The position numbers were made by a program, and so were the translations under genes. From Zygnema cylindricum (Eukaryota; Streptophyta; Zygnematophyceae; Zygnematales; Zygnemataceae): DNA of 62,000 bases. The notes beneath the pieces were generated by a model. The model had not been told where the DNA came from and ran no database searches. It was given only the letters and a program-made list of their open reading frames with translations. The DNA is taken from contig JBBHKE010002343.1 of NCBI GenBank assembly GCA_037447655.1, positions 1 through 62,000 on the forward strand, given 5' to 3'. Positions 9,661-20,106 of this stretch are shown here, piece after piece. Numbering within the stretch: position 1 is the first letter of the stretch; the number at the start of each line of letters is the position of its first letter.

Positions 9661-10060
9661 TTGAAAGGTGAAGCAGGCTAGATTGTAGATTCAGGTGCCT
9701 CCGTGCACATGTGTAAGAATAGGCACCTGTTCACTAAGATAAAAAATATTCCCACTATAGAGATAGAGTACGGAGATGGAAGGATAGTCACCACTACTCT
9801 TATAGGATCGGTAGATTTGAGAGTGTGAGTAGAAGGAAAGACAACGATAGTAACATTCTCCGATGTATTGTTTATTCCGGAGCTGAACAAAAACCTCATC
9901 TCTACATATATATAAGATGATAAAGGTTTTTTTACTAGTAGTAGGGAAGGAGTCTTTACTGCTAGTTTTGAGGAGGATGTGTATTTCATTGCTGACAAAG
10001 GTAGCTATGGGATTTTTAGGCTGGTTTTAAGTAATGAAAAGAAGAAACTTTATTATGCTG
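9661..10060 (+). pseudogene. A1 aspartic protease remnant
   Basis: The retropepsin active-site motif VDSGASVHMCKN is at about 9688, followed by IEIEYGDGRIVTTT and FIPELNKNLIS, typical of copia proteases. Stops in the region (about 9826 and 9914) break it. It would cut the Gag-Pol polyprotein. Confidence 0.83.
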
Positions 10061-11340
10061 GTGTTCATGATATTATGATGTGGCATAAGAGGCTTGGGCA
10101 TGTGAATCTAGACAAATTAAGAGAGATGAAAAAGATAAGAGTGGTCGGAGGGATTAAGTTCAGTGAGAGTGATAATATAAGTGATTGTAGTGGATGTGCT
10201 CAAGGTAAAACACACAGATTACCCTTTCCTAAACCAGCCACCTATAAGGGAGAAAAATTTCTAGATCTAGTACACACTGATATTTAGGGACCGGCTAAAG
10301 TGCCCTCACGGGGGGGGAAGAGATTTATGATGACTATCACTGATGATTGGTCTCGGTATTCCCGAGTGTATTTTTTGAAAAACAAGTCTGAAGCTCAGGA
10401 TTGTTTTAGACAATATAAAGCATGGAGCGAAAAACTCCATGAAACTTCAATCAAGAGAATAAGGAGTGAGAATGGTGGAGAGTATACTTCTAAACAGTTT
10501 GAGGATTTTCTGAGGGAAGATGGGGTCTAACACCAAAAGACAGTTCCAGAAAACCCGGAACAGAATGGGGTAGCCGAAAGGTTAAATAGAACACTAAGTG
10601 AAAGTGCTAGAAGTATGTTGTCAGATAAAAAGATAGGAAAAAGGTTTTGGGCAGAAGCAATGAATTGTGCTAATTACCTCAAAAATAGAGTTTTTACTTC
10701 AACTAAAAAAGATCAAACACCTTATGAGAGATGGACAGGTCGGAAACCAAACATATCTCACTTACCGGTTTTCGGCAGTCAAGTATTCAGTCTAGATACA
10801 GATCGGTCTAATAAGAAGCTAGATCCTAAAGGAAAACCGGAATACTTATTAGAATATGATGAGGATGCTAAAGGATATAGAGTTTATGATCTAAAAAGGG
10901 AAGATATAATCTTAGTAAAGCATCTAGTAGTTATGGATGAAGGAAAGTCCGTGGATCCCTTCAAATATACGAAGTCAGTAAAAATCAGATTTGAGTCAGA
11001 TATTCCGATGACTTTGAGCTTCCTAACTATCTTGGTTTTAGAAAAGATGACATTCTTGCAGGTACAAATCACACCGAAAAGGACTCGGCTTTGGAAACTT
11101 TAGTAACAACTCTACCCGAAGCGGAAGACGTGGTGGAAATTGATTCGGAATCAAGGGATAGGGGAGAAGCCGAGTTTGTTCGAAAGAATCCACGAGAAAT
11201 ATCTATTATGGCCTCAGATTTTGAGGGGGGAAGGAGAAGTAGCAAAAGACTGCAAGAAAAATAGGTTAATAACAAGGTAAGAAAACTATCTCATCAAGAT
11301 GAACCTCAAACTTACGGAGAGGCGATGACTTGTCCCAAAA
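10061..11340 (+). pseudogene. A1 integrase remnant
   Basis: The pre-integrase HHCC region is intact (MMWHKRLGHVNLDKL, CSGCAQGKTHRLPF), then the core (MMTITDDWSRYSRVYF, PENPEQNGVAERLNRTL). A stop replaces the usual Trp in DIWGPA at about 10285 and another lies at about 10528. The second catalytic position reads RSENGGEY where A2 has RSDNGGEY, a D-to-E change. A C-terminal hinge with PREISIMASDFEGG follows. Confidence 0.88.
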
Positions 11341-12861
11341 AAAATCGGTGGAAGACAGCCATCAATGAGGAGATGGCCTCAATTATGGCAACCGATACTT
11401 GGGAGCTGGTGGATTGTCCACCTAACCGAAAACCAATCGGTTGTAAGTGGGTTTTCAAATTAAAACTGAATCCAGATAACTTAATCGAGCGCTACAAGGC
11501 TTGACTAGTGGCAAAGGGATTTCCACAAAAGGAGGGAATTCACTACGATGAAACCTTTGCCCCAGTGGTCAGATTTCCCTCCGTCCGCATACTTCTCAGC
11601 CTGGCAGCAGCAGAAGACATGGAAGTGCACCAGATGGACATCAAGACAGCCTTTTTGCATGGAGAGTTGAAAGAGGAGATCTTCATGCGATAACCCTAAG
11701 GGTTTGTGGAGAAAGGAGAGGAGAGTAAGGTATGCCGACTGATTAAATCTCTTTATGGTTTGAAACAGGCGCCTCGACAATGGAATAAGAAGCTTGATGA
11801 GTTTCTTACCGGTCAAGGATATATCCGGATCAGCTCAGATCACTCAATCTATGTTTTCGAAGATGAGGAATGTTTTATATTTATTGCAATTTATGTTGAT
11901 GATTTGCTTGTTTTAAGTATATCAATGGAAAAAATTAATAAACTGAAAACCGATATTAAGGGGAGATTTGAAATGAAGGATATGGGGGAAGCAAAATATA
12001 TTTTGGGAATTGAAGTAGAGAGAGACCGAAAAAGAAAAATTATAAGATTGACTCAAAAGGAAGCAATAGGGAACATGCTTGAAAAATTTCAAATAGATAA
12101 AGCCAATAGTTGTACAACTCCAATGGAGTTGAAGAAGGGAAGTGAGGGGAGTGAGGAAGAAAGAGTCATAGTCTTAGACGAGGAATTATCTCTTGAAGAA
12201 CAGAAGGCTATGGAAACTATTCCTTATAGGCAAGTAGTGGGAAGTCTAACCTATTTTATGAATTGTACCCTGCTGGATTTGGCTGCAGCTGTAGGAGTGC
12301 TCAGTAGAAGTCTAAATGCTTCCACTAAGAGGGATTGGGAGGCAGCTAAGAGAGTCCTTAGTTATTTGATAGGAATTAGGGATCTATGGTTGCATTTGGG
12401 TGGGGAGAATACTGACATCACTACTTGGAGTGATGCCAGTTTTGGTGATGCCCTGATGAGGAGATGTACTTCTGGATATGTATTATATGTGGGTGATGGG
12501 GCTTGCTGTTGGAGTAGCAAACAACAAAATAGTAATGCTCAGTCCACCATGGAGGCTGAGTATATGGCCTCTTGCTCTGCTGTAAAAGAATTGATGTGGG
12601 TCAAGTCTTTGCTTCGTGAGCTTGGTCACCTTAAAAGTGGTGTGCAAATTTTTTTTTGTGATAATCAGGCAGCAATCGCTATTTCTGCCAATCCTAAACA
12701 TCAATTTAAAGCCAAACACATGGATATTTGAAAACAAAATAATCAGTTTAGAGTACTTACCACATAGCGAGATGGTAGCAGATATGATGACTAAACCTGT
12801 GCCTTCCCCTAAGCTAATTTTCTGTAGGGAGAAGTGTGGTCTTAAATTAAAAATGGACTAG
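11341..12861 (+). pseudogene. A1 reverse transcriptase and RNase H remnant
   Basis: RT motifs WVFKLKL, HQMDIKTAFLHGEL, KSLYGLKQAPRQWNKKL and the catalytic YVDDLLVLS are present, then an open 341-codon stretch (11706-12731) including RNase H with its acidic residues (WSDASFGD, TMEAEYMA, FCDNQAA, KHMDI). Stops at about 11503 and 11691 and a frame change near 12730 break it. The end ADMMTKPVPSPKL is a conserved copia tail just before the polypurine tract. Confidence 0.92.
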
Positions 12862-12874
12862 AAAATAATGGGAG

Positions 12875-13931
12875 TGAAGAAATTAATGGTCCATTTTTGA
12901 AGTATTTTCTAGGTCTTAATAGAAATATAGAAAGAAGCCGAGGCAGTCTACCTCTAACTTCTCTCTCCAACTCTTAAACTTGTCGCAGTCACTAAGAAAT
13001 TGGAGAGGGAGCTAGAGCCATGGCTACCTAGGCTATCCAGAGGTTTACGGGAAATATATATTAGTTAGAGGTTTATTTACTAAAAGGTATGTGTCGGCCA
13101 CAGGATTTGATCCTGGTACTTACTGGCTAGCAAAGAGCCGGTAGCCGGTAGCCTTAGCCATTAGGTCTAGAGCTAGTGTTAAGTACTATATAGTTTGATA
13201 ATTAACTAAACATTATAAGGTAGGATAATTCATTTAATTGTAACTGTTTACAGGATACATAGATCCAGTAATGTAAAAGTACGGATTACAGTACGGATAA
13301 GAAACAAATACCGCGCATTTATTTCTTTAATGAAACGAATATCGCGCATGTATTTATTACGGCTACGATTAAATGTGAATTTAATCGGACGGCCGGAATT
13401 AACGCCCAGATCGCGGAAGAAGATTTTGGTGGTTTGTGGTCATCGCCACATCGGATAACACGTGGCGGAATGATTTTGGATCGCGGCATCTCCGAGGATT
13501 ACGGGAACGAAACCGGACATACCACGTGTCGACATTTAGGCCATGTCGTACGGTGTCCATACAGAAAGTATACCGGCAGCTCTACTTTTGTGTATGGAAC
13601 TGTAATCTGATTGGTTCCGTACATCAGTAGATAGAGTTTGTGAGAGAGATAGGACTTAGAAAAATTAGGAGATAGGACCCTCTCTTCCAGAGAGCTTCTT
13701 TACAAAAGGTCAACTATGACCCTCCATAACTTACTCCTCAAGGGAGCAAATTCAGGTATTCTTTTTGCTATCGACTCAGGGGAGTCTTGCCTTCACAGGG
13801 GTGAAGTTGGTCAAAGATATTGTCTGCCACGGTGGCAGTTGTTTTTGCTGAAACACAAAGGGGTCAGGGTTATCCTATAGGCTTCTTGGTAGCTGTCCAT
13901 TCTGAGGACTTATGGAGGTTTCAGAGTTTCA
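12875..13931 (+). repeat. A1 3' LTR (1,057 bp)
   Basis: Preceded by the purine tract AAAATAATGGGAG and followed by target duplication ACATT. All LTR modules of the 5' copy are present, with antisense A box at 13151-13169. Here the start codon region reads ATGGAGGTTTCAGAG, without the stop seen in the 5' LTR. Confidence 0.93.
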
Positions 13932-13936
13932 ACATT

Positions 13937-14093
13937 GAATGATGGATTTAATCTGATTTAAATTTAATTCAATTTGCACTCAAAATGTCATTTTACCTTC
14001 TTGGACAGTAGTGGTTGTAGCTTAATTGGGTTAGTTAAATACTATCTAGAGGCTTCTTGTATTATATGATCTAATGGAGGACATAGAGTTGCA
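13937..14093 (+). repeat. Copia B2 LTR, right part
   Basis: Resumes after A1 and ends GAGTTGCA at 14093, followed by GGTTATGGGCTC. The start ATG is at 14074, inside the LTR. Much of the U3 present in B1 is missing. Confidence 0.8.
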
Positions 14094-15189
14094 GGTTATG
14101 GGCTCACTTTCTAGGGTGCCCACGTTCAATGAATCATGGTTCATCTATTGGGAAGCCATGATGATGGGAGCTTTGTGCAAAAAACGATACAGGGGTAACG
14201 TCGATGGACAAGTGAAACGTCCACCTTCGGGAACTCCACCATGATTTGGAGGATTAAGGTTTCCTGCAGCAACGGATGCCTCAGCGGAGGAGGCAGATGA
14301 TGGGGATAGCAGTGTGTCCAAAAAAGGGAAAGGGAAGGAGACACCCCTCACTCCTATTGCCACAATCTTGGGATAAGCGACCGTGAAGACCGCGAAGAAC
14401 GATACTCAAATGTGGGAGGATTTAAACATGGCTGCAAAAAACTTCATCCTCAGGCACCTCACTCAAGCTTTGGCCACCCCTCATCTTCACATTTCAAAGG
14501 CCGAGGAGTTGTGGGTGAGTTTGTTGGAGATTTATAGAGCTGGAACTATTCAAGAGCTCCAGTTGGCTGAGCAAAAGCTAATGAGTTACACTTACAAAGG
14601 AGGAAAGATGTTAGATTACTATAATGATATTTCTTGTTTGTATATGGAGATGGAAAGTGACGGGTTGACAAGTACAATAAAGTTGAATTTTAACACCGTT
14701 ATCATGAAGTTTCCAGATTAGTTCAAGAACATAGTGTACCGAGTACACGAAATGCTTAATAGTTCATGGATATGGAACATAGTGGTCCGGATGATACTTG
14801 TGCAAGAAAACACAATAGAGATTAGGAGAGGAGGAAAGAGCATTCAAGCTCTAGCAGCAAGAGGGGATCGATGGGGGAAGGACACGATGAAAACGTACAA
14901 AAGGGAAAGAGATCATTGTGAAGGACCGAGGCCCCCAAAGGGTCTTTGTCATTTTTGCAAAAAGCCATAACACTTCATCGCAGATTGTGTCGAGTTGTTG
15001 GAGCTGAGGCTCAAGAGAACTGCGGATGGGGTTCTTCCAGAGGGAAAAAAAAGGGAAATGGGGGTTACAAAAGTGACAGGAGAAACTGGGGATGAGTCTT
15101 CTGAGGAAGATAGAGGGCTTCTTCTTGACAAGGGTTTGGAGGAGACGGAGATCCCTCGAAGACAGAAGTGTTCCCTTCGAGCAATTCAA
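14074..15189 (+). pseudogene. B2 gag remnant
   Basis: Starts in the LTR as MEDIELQVMGSLSRV, with codons 7-11 covering the primer site. It reads through EAMMMGALCKKRY, NFILRHLTQALATP and GGKMLDYYNDISCLYMEME to a zinc knuckle (CHFCKKP) that is cut by a stop. Other stops lie at about 14242, 14374 and 14719. The acidic stretch DESSEEDRG precedes the protease, as in element E. Confidence 0.87.
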
Positions 15190-15595
15190 GAAGCTCCACG
15201 GGAAGGATGGATTATCGACTCATGTGCATCCATTTATATGTGTCGTGATAAGGAACTCTTCAGTAAGCAAAGAAAGATCCCTATTGTAGAATGGAGTATG
15301 GGGATGGGAGAGTGGTAACTACAAATCCAGTGGGATCAATAGATATGAAAGGCTTGGTGGAGGGTAAGACATCAATACTTACATTCTCAGATGTACTCAA
15401 CATTCCTCAGCTGAGTAAAAATCTTGTCTCCATGTTTGTGTTAGATGACAAAGAGTTTGATACCTGCACCATAAAGGGTGTCTTTACAGCTAAGTATAGG
15501 GATGAAGTTTACTTCACGGCAGATAAGGGTAGCCAAAGAATATTTAGGCTTAACTTGAGTAATGAAAAGAAAAATGCTTACTATGTTCGTGTTCC
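15190..15595 (+). pseudogene. B2 protease remnant
   Basis: WIIDSCASIYMCRDKELF aligns with the protease active site of the neighbour E (SDSGASMHMC), but the Gly of DSG is Cys, so the site is damaged. The sequence continues to NLSNEKKNAYY and is cut at 15595 by element C; it resumes at 20107 with LMIWHKQLGHV. Confidence 0.85.
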
Positions 15596-15788
15596 TGTTG
15601 ATATTTGGGTATTTTCTAGGTCTTTATTAGATAGAAAAGAGTAGAGGCAGTCTGCCCCGGACTCCCTTCTCCAAGCCCCCACACTTGTTGTAGTCACTGA
15701 AGGCTGGAAAGGGAGCTAGAGCCATGGCTGCCTAGGCTCTCCAGAGAGACAGGAATAGATAATAAAGGTATGTTTACCAAAAAGGCAG

Positions 15789-15880
15789 TTGACGGACCCA
15801 GGAATTGATCCTGGTACCTACCGTCGGTGAATCGTCCCATAGGAGTTAGCTTTGTCCATTTAGTCTAGGACCAGTGCTAG
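15789..15880 (-). ncRNA. Antisense tRNA-like module in C LTR
   Basis: On the minus strand: A-box-like TAGACTAAATGGACAAAGC (15848-15866), 37 bases later B-box-like GGATCAATTCC (15800-15810) within a perfect T arm CCAGG-ATCAATT-CCTGG. The 56-base A-to-B start spacing fits a tRNA with a long variable arm. A wider stem GACGG/CCGTC encloses the T arm. I cannot fold a convincing acceptor or anticodon arm, so whether it is transcribed is unknown. The second copy is at 18985-19076. Confidence 0.6.
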
Positions 15881-16104
15881 AACATATAGGGTTTGATAGA
15901 TATTTATATAGTTACAGGTAGGGAATTCCATTTAACTGGGTTACGGTTTATAGAACATAGAATCAGTTGTACTATTAGTACCGGACGAAACAAATAGTAC
16001 GGACATTTGTTTCGACGGTTCGTATTTAATCTCTATATGAATCGGACGGCCGTGGTTAGCGCAGATCTCGAGGAAAGGACAATTTGGCGGTTTGCGGACT
16101 CTGC

Positions 16105-16540
16105 CACTCCGGATGACACGTGGCAACAACGTACTGGATTACGGAATTTATGGAACGGCAGAAAACAAATCCGAAAGTGACAAATGTCGCACTATGGCGA
16201 CATCGTACAATGTACGTACAGAAAGTACTCCGGCACTAGTACTTTCTTGTACGGTACCGTTTTCTGACGCGGCATGACCTGGCGCCACGTGGAGAGATAA
16301 GATTTGGAGGCAAGAATTCCGGAGAATACAAGAGCGAATCCAGATAGGACAATTGTTGACTTTTGAGCCATGTCGTACGATGTCCGTACAAAAGGTACAC
16401 CGGCATCTGTACCTTTATGTACTATACAGTAATGTGATTGGTCCGTACCTCAGTACTAGAGGGTTTAGAGAGGGGTTTAGAACTTAGAATATTTTTGGTA
16501 GGTAGCTGCCTATCCCAGAGAGCACCTTGTATAAATGTCA
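16105..16540 (+). promoter_or_regulatory. C LTR promoter block
   Basis: Two CACGTG G-boxes (in GATGACACGTGGCAAC and GCGCCACGTGGAG), the first containing the ABRE-type core ACGTGGC, precede repeated GTAC motifs (for example TGTCGTACGATGTCCGTACA), an inverted CCAAT (GATTGG) and TATAAAT at 16530-16536. The order is the same in the other families. Function is inferred from motifs only. Confidence 0.6.
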
Positions 16541-16600
16541 AACTTTGGCCAGCCATAACTACCAATTCAGTTGACCAAATTCAGTGATTCTTGTTGCTGC

Positions 16601-16635
16601 GGACTCAGGGGAGTCCAGGCTACACAGGGGTGTAG
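16601..16635 (+). other. Paired AGGG-loop hairpins in C LTR leader
   Basis: GGACTC-AGGG-GAGTCC (16601-16616) and CTACAC-AGGG-GTGTAG (16620-16635), both perfect 6-bp stems. A third, CTTCAC-AAGG-GTGAAG, is at 16762-16777. They are downstream of the TATA box and upstream of the Gag start. Confidence 0.8.
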
Positions 16636-16885
16636 TCGGTCAGAGTTTTTGCCTGCCTGGGTGGCTGCATTTCTAAGGGAAAGTCAAAGTGGGGAATGTT
16701 ATCCTATACTCATATTCTAACTTTGCATTCTGTAGTGAAACTGAGCACACAGAGAGTCTTACTTCACAAGGGTGAAGCTGTAATGGGGTTCTGATTGTCA
16801 AGGGGTCAATCATTTGGGTTTATATTAACTTGGAGTCGGCACTATCTAGATTAGCTTCCTTTGGACCTGCGAATTCTGTGTGGCA

Positions 16886-18763
16886 ATGGAGCCCATAGAA
16901 TTTCAGGTTATGGGCCCACCATCTAGGGTGCCTATGTTCGATGGAATAGACTTCACTTATTGGGAGTTCACGATGGAGGGATTGCTTTTCGAGAAGCACT
17001 TGTGGGGAATTCTTTCGGGACAAGTGAGGTGTCCGCCACCGGGCTTTGGAGGAGATCACTATGGAGAATCATCTGGGGCTGCCCAGAAAACCAACCGGAG
17101 TTCAGGTGCAACGGAAGGTGAAGGGAAGATCATTACCGTGGAAGGGGAAATAGGGGAGAAGGATAAAGGGACACCTATGGTGAGGGGAGCTAGGCTCTCG
17201 CCTACGGTTCCACTTGTGGGGGTTATAACTGAACCAAAAACTGAAGAAAATGATAGAAAAATTTGGGAATATAAAAACACTATAGCAAAACATCTCATAC
17301 TTAGATATGTGTCTAAGTCTATAGCTATCACTCTTTTAAATCTAACCAAGTCGTCGGAAATTTGGGACACACTAATTCAGATTTATAAGAGTGAGACTAT
17401 ACAGAGGCAGCAGTTAGTAAGACAAGAGATAGAGGCCTATGTTTATAAAGGCGGTAGCATGATAGAGTTTTGCAATGATATTGCAAGGTTATATGTTGAG
17501 CTTGCTAGTACGGGATATGTAGAATCTGAGGAGAGAAAGATTAATACACTAATCATAAAGCTTCCATATGAGTACGAAGACATCATTTACCGTATGCAGG
17601 GAATGGATGTCTCCTCGTGGACTTGGAGCATTACCATGGGAATAATTCTTGTGAGAGAAAGCACTTTGGAGCTTCGTAGGGGAAGTGAAAGGGTGACTGC
17701 ATTTACAGCTGGTGGTGACTGGCGAAAGCGTGATGTGAGGAACGGCGGTGACGAGCGGAAGCGTGATGAAAGGAAGAAGGACAAAGGTAAACCTTATCGG
17801 AACTTCGGTGGAAAGAGAGGGAGAGGAAAAGAAAGGGGAGCTTTGAAACAAGGGGTTTGCTTCGCTTGTAGGAAACCGGGTCACTATATGGAGGAGTGTC
17901 CTCGTTTGGAAGAACTTAGAAGTTGGAGTGTGAATGAGGAGGAAGAAGGGGAAGAGGAGAAAGAGGATGAAAAAATCTTGGAGCTTCTTCACATCGGTAG
18001 AATGGAGAAGAGAGAAAAGTACACAGAAATTCCACGAAGGCAACAGTGTGCTTTTGGAGGTATAAGGGAAGTAAAGAGAGAGGAGGTACTTGAGGATGTC
18101 GAGGAGTGTAAAGTGTATGACTTAGAAATGAGAAACTCAGAACTAGGATCCATAAGTGAAAACGGGAAAAATAAAATTAATGAGGATAATTTTATAGGTA
18201 GTTTGGAATTAGAAAACTGGTCGGAAAGGGAGACTTCAACGGATTCCGAGGAAAGGGGAGAAGTGAAACTAGAAGGGGTTTTAAAGGATAAGGGAGAAGA
18301 GGAATATTTAATGAAAGGTTTAGGGGAGGTGAAATATTTATTGGGAATAAATTTAGAAAGTGAGAGTGGAAAGATATCCATGGGAGAGAGTGAGGAAAGT
18401 TCATGTTTTGGGGGTAATGGGTTTGACATCACTAAAGGGAGTGATGACATTTATGAAGGTGTGCCTGTAAAAGGGTTAGCCTCAGGATGTGTGTTGCAGA
18501 TTGGAGATGGGGCTGGCTGTTTGAATTGCAAGAGGGAAATCGGATTTAGTGTGGATGGAAAAGAGGTGAGGTGGATAAAAACTTTGCTCGGATTTATAAT
18601 AAGTGGGATGCTAAATGAAATGTGTGATGCAATTATTATTTCATTTCATCTAATGCATTGTTTTAAATACGAGAGCATATTTCTTAAGTTATATAAAAGG
18701 AAAAAGAAAAGAAAAAGGAAAAAGGGGAGGGAGTGTTTTGTTTATTTTGTTTGTAATAGTTGA
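16886..18763 (+). CDS. Gag-like protein of element C with fused pol traces (625 aa)
   Basis: The ATG at 16886 lies in the LTR and matches the start context of the other families (MEPIEFQVMGPPSRVP). Codons 8-11 are the primer site. A copia Gag (UBN2-like) region spans about residues 115-270 (IWEYKNTIAKHLILRYV, KGGSMIEFCNDIARLY, INTLIIKLP), a basic stretch follows, and a CCHC zinc knuckle CFACRKPGHYMEEC is at 325-338. An acidic hinge follows. Residues 478-488 (GLGEVKYLLGI) match the end of copia RT, and 532-571 (ASGCVLQIGDGAGC, VRWIKTLL) match RNase H without its catalytic acids. The tail is very basic (KRKKKRKRKKG). The frame is uninterrupted, suggesting it was functional at insertion. Confidence 0.9.
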   Translation: MEPIEFQVMGPPSRVPMFDGIDFTYWEFTMEGLLFEKHLWGILSGQVRCPPPGFGGDHYGESSGAAQKTNRSSGATEGEGKIITVEGEIGEKDKGTPMVRGARLSPTVPLVGVITEPKTEENDRKIWEYKNTIAKHLILRYVSKSIAITLLNLTKSSEIWDTLIQIYKSETIQRQQLVRQEIEAYVYKGGSMIEFCNDIARLYVELASTGYVESEERKINTLIIKLPYEYEDIIYRMQGMDVSSWTWSITMGIILVRESTLELRRGSERVTAFTAGGDWRKRDVRNGGDERKRDERKKDKGKPYRNFGGKRGRGKERGALKQGVCFACRKPGHYMEECPRLEELRSWSVNEEEEGEEEKEDEKILELLHIGRMEKREKYTEIPRRQQCAFGGIREVKREEVLEDVEECKVYDLEMRNSELGSISENGKNKINEDNFIGSLELENWSERETSTDSEERGEVKLEGVLKDKGEEEYLMKGLGEVKYLLGINLESESGKISMGESEESSCFGGNGFDITKGSDDIYEGVPVKGLASGCVLQIGDGAGCLNCKREIGFSVDGKEVRWIKTLLGFIISGMLNEMCDAIIISFHLMHCFKYESIFLKLYKRKKKRKRKKGRECFVYFVCNS

Positions 18764-18791
18764 AAGGAAGTAGACTAGAAAATAAGGGGAG
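18697..18791 (+). other. Purine-rich tracts of element C
   Basis: A 38-base A/G run at about 18697-18734 encodes the basic protein tail and ends GGGAGTGTTTT, like a second polypurine-tract/LTR junction. The real polypurine tract GAAAATAAGGGGAG (18778-18791) abuts the 3' LTR. Confidence 0.7.
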
Positions 18792-20101
18792 TGTTGATAT
18801 TTGGGTATTTTCTAGGTCTTTATTAGATAGAAAAGAGTAGAGGCAGTCTGCCCCTGACTCCCTTCTCCAAGCCCCCACACTTGTCGTAGTCACTGAAGGC
18901 TGGAAAGGGAGTTAGAGCCATGGCTGCCTAGGCTCTCCAGAGAGACAGGAATAGATAATAAAGGTATGTTTACCAAAAAGGCAGTTGACGGACCCAGGAA
19001 TTGATCCTGGTACCTACCGTCGGTGAATCGTCCCATAGGAGTTAGCTTTGTCCATTTAGTCTAGGACCAGTGCTAGAACATATAGGGTTTGATAGATATT
19101 TATATAGTTACAGGTAGGGAATTCCATTTAACTGGGTTACGGTCTATAGAACATAGAATCAGTTGTACTATTAGTACCGGACGAAACAAATAGTACGGAC
19201 ATTTGTTTCGACGGTTCGTATTTAATCTCTATATGAATCGGACGGCCGTGGTTAGCGCCGATCTCGAGGAAAGGACAATTTGGCGGTTTGCGGACTCCGC
19301 CACTCCGGATGACACGTGGCAACAACGTACTGGATTACGGAATTTATGGAACGGCAGAAAACAAATCCGAAAGTGACAAATGTCGCACTATGGCGACATC
19401 GTACAATGTACGTACAGAAAGTACTCCGGCACTAGTACTTTCTTGTACGGTACCGTTTTCTGACGCGGCATGACCTGGCGCCACGTGGAGAGATAAGATT
19501 TGGAGGCAAGAATTCCGGAGAATACAAGAGCGAATCCAGATAGGACAATTGTTGACTTTTGAGCCATGTCGTACGATGTCGGTACAAAAGGTACACTGGC
19601 ATCTGTACCTTTATGTACTATACAGTAATGTGATTGGTCCGTAACTCAGTACTAGAGGGTTTAGAGAGGGGTTTAGAACTTAGAATATTTTTGGTAGGTA
19701 GCTGCCTCTCACAGAGAGAACCTTGTATAAATGTCAAACTTTGGCCAGCCATAACTACCAATTCAGTTGACCAAATTCAGTGATTCTTGTTGCTGCGGAC
19801 TCAAGGGAGTCCAGGCTACACAGGGGTGTAGTCGGTCAGAGTTTTTGCCTGCCTGGGTGGCTGCATTTCTAAGGGAAAGTCAAAGTGGGGAATGTTATCC
19901 TATACTCATATTCTAACTTTGCATTCTGTAGTGAAACTGAGCACACAGAGAGTCTTACTTCACAAGGGTGAAGCTGTAATGGGGTTCTGATTGTCAAGGG
20001 GTCAATCATTTGGGTTTATATTAACTTGGAGTCGGCACTATCTAGATTAGCTTCCTTTGGACCTGCGAATTCTGTGTGGCAATGGAGCCCATAGAATTTC
20101 A
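18792..20101 (+). repeat. C 3' LTR (1,310 bp)
   Basis: Same length as the 5' LTR and nearly identical. Antisense tRNA-like motifs at 18996-19006 and 19044-19062. Ends GAATTTCA then the target duplication GTTCC. Confidence 0.95.
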
Positions 20102-20106
20102 GTTCC

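Larger units (their letters stand above)
7499..13931 (+). mobile_element. Copia element A1, complete outline, coding region broken
   Basis: 6,433 bp with LTRs 7499-8549 and 12875-13931 and a perfect target duplication ACATT (7494-7498, 13932-13936), inserted in the LTR of B2. Gene order is gag, protease, integrase, RT, RNase H, as in Ty1/copia. The half-tRNA primer site GGTTATGGGCCC is at 8550-8561 and the polypurine tract ends at 12874. Many stops and frameshifts make it non-autonomous now. Confidence 0.95.
15596..16905 (+). repeat. C 5' LTR (1,310 bp)
   Basis: TGTTGATATTTGGG to GAATTTCA. Contains the U3 hairpin (about 15662-15716), GAGCCATGGCTG, antisense tRNA-like motifs (B box 15800-15810, A box 15848-15866), G-boxes, GTAC cluster, TATA box and short hairpins, and ends with the first seven codons of Gag. 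Confidence 0.95.
15596..20101 (+). mobile_element. Non-autonomous Gag-only copia element C (TR-GAG type), young and intact
   Basis: 4,506 bp with two LTRs of exactly 1,310 bp (15596-16905, 18792-20101) that differ at only about a dozen sites by eye, and perfect target duplication GTTCC (15591-15595, 20102-20106) in the pol gene of B2. The 1,886-bp interior encodes one long frame: Gag plus zinc knuckle, then shrunken in-frame traces of RT and RNase H. No protease, integrase or catalytic RT is present, so it must use enzymes of a relative. TR-GAG elements of this kind are known in plants. Confidence 0.94.

Noticed and set aside
17549-18450. Long minus-strand frames opposite the C Gag gene
   Set aside because: They run antisense to a well-supported Gag frame and reflect its purine bias.
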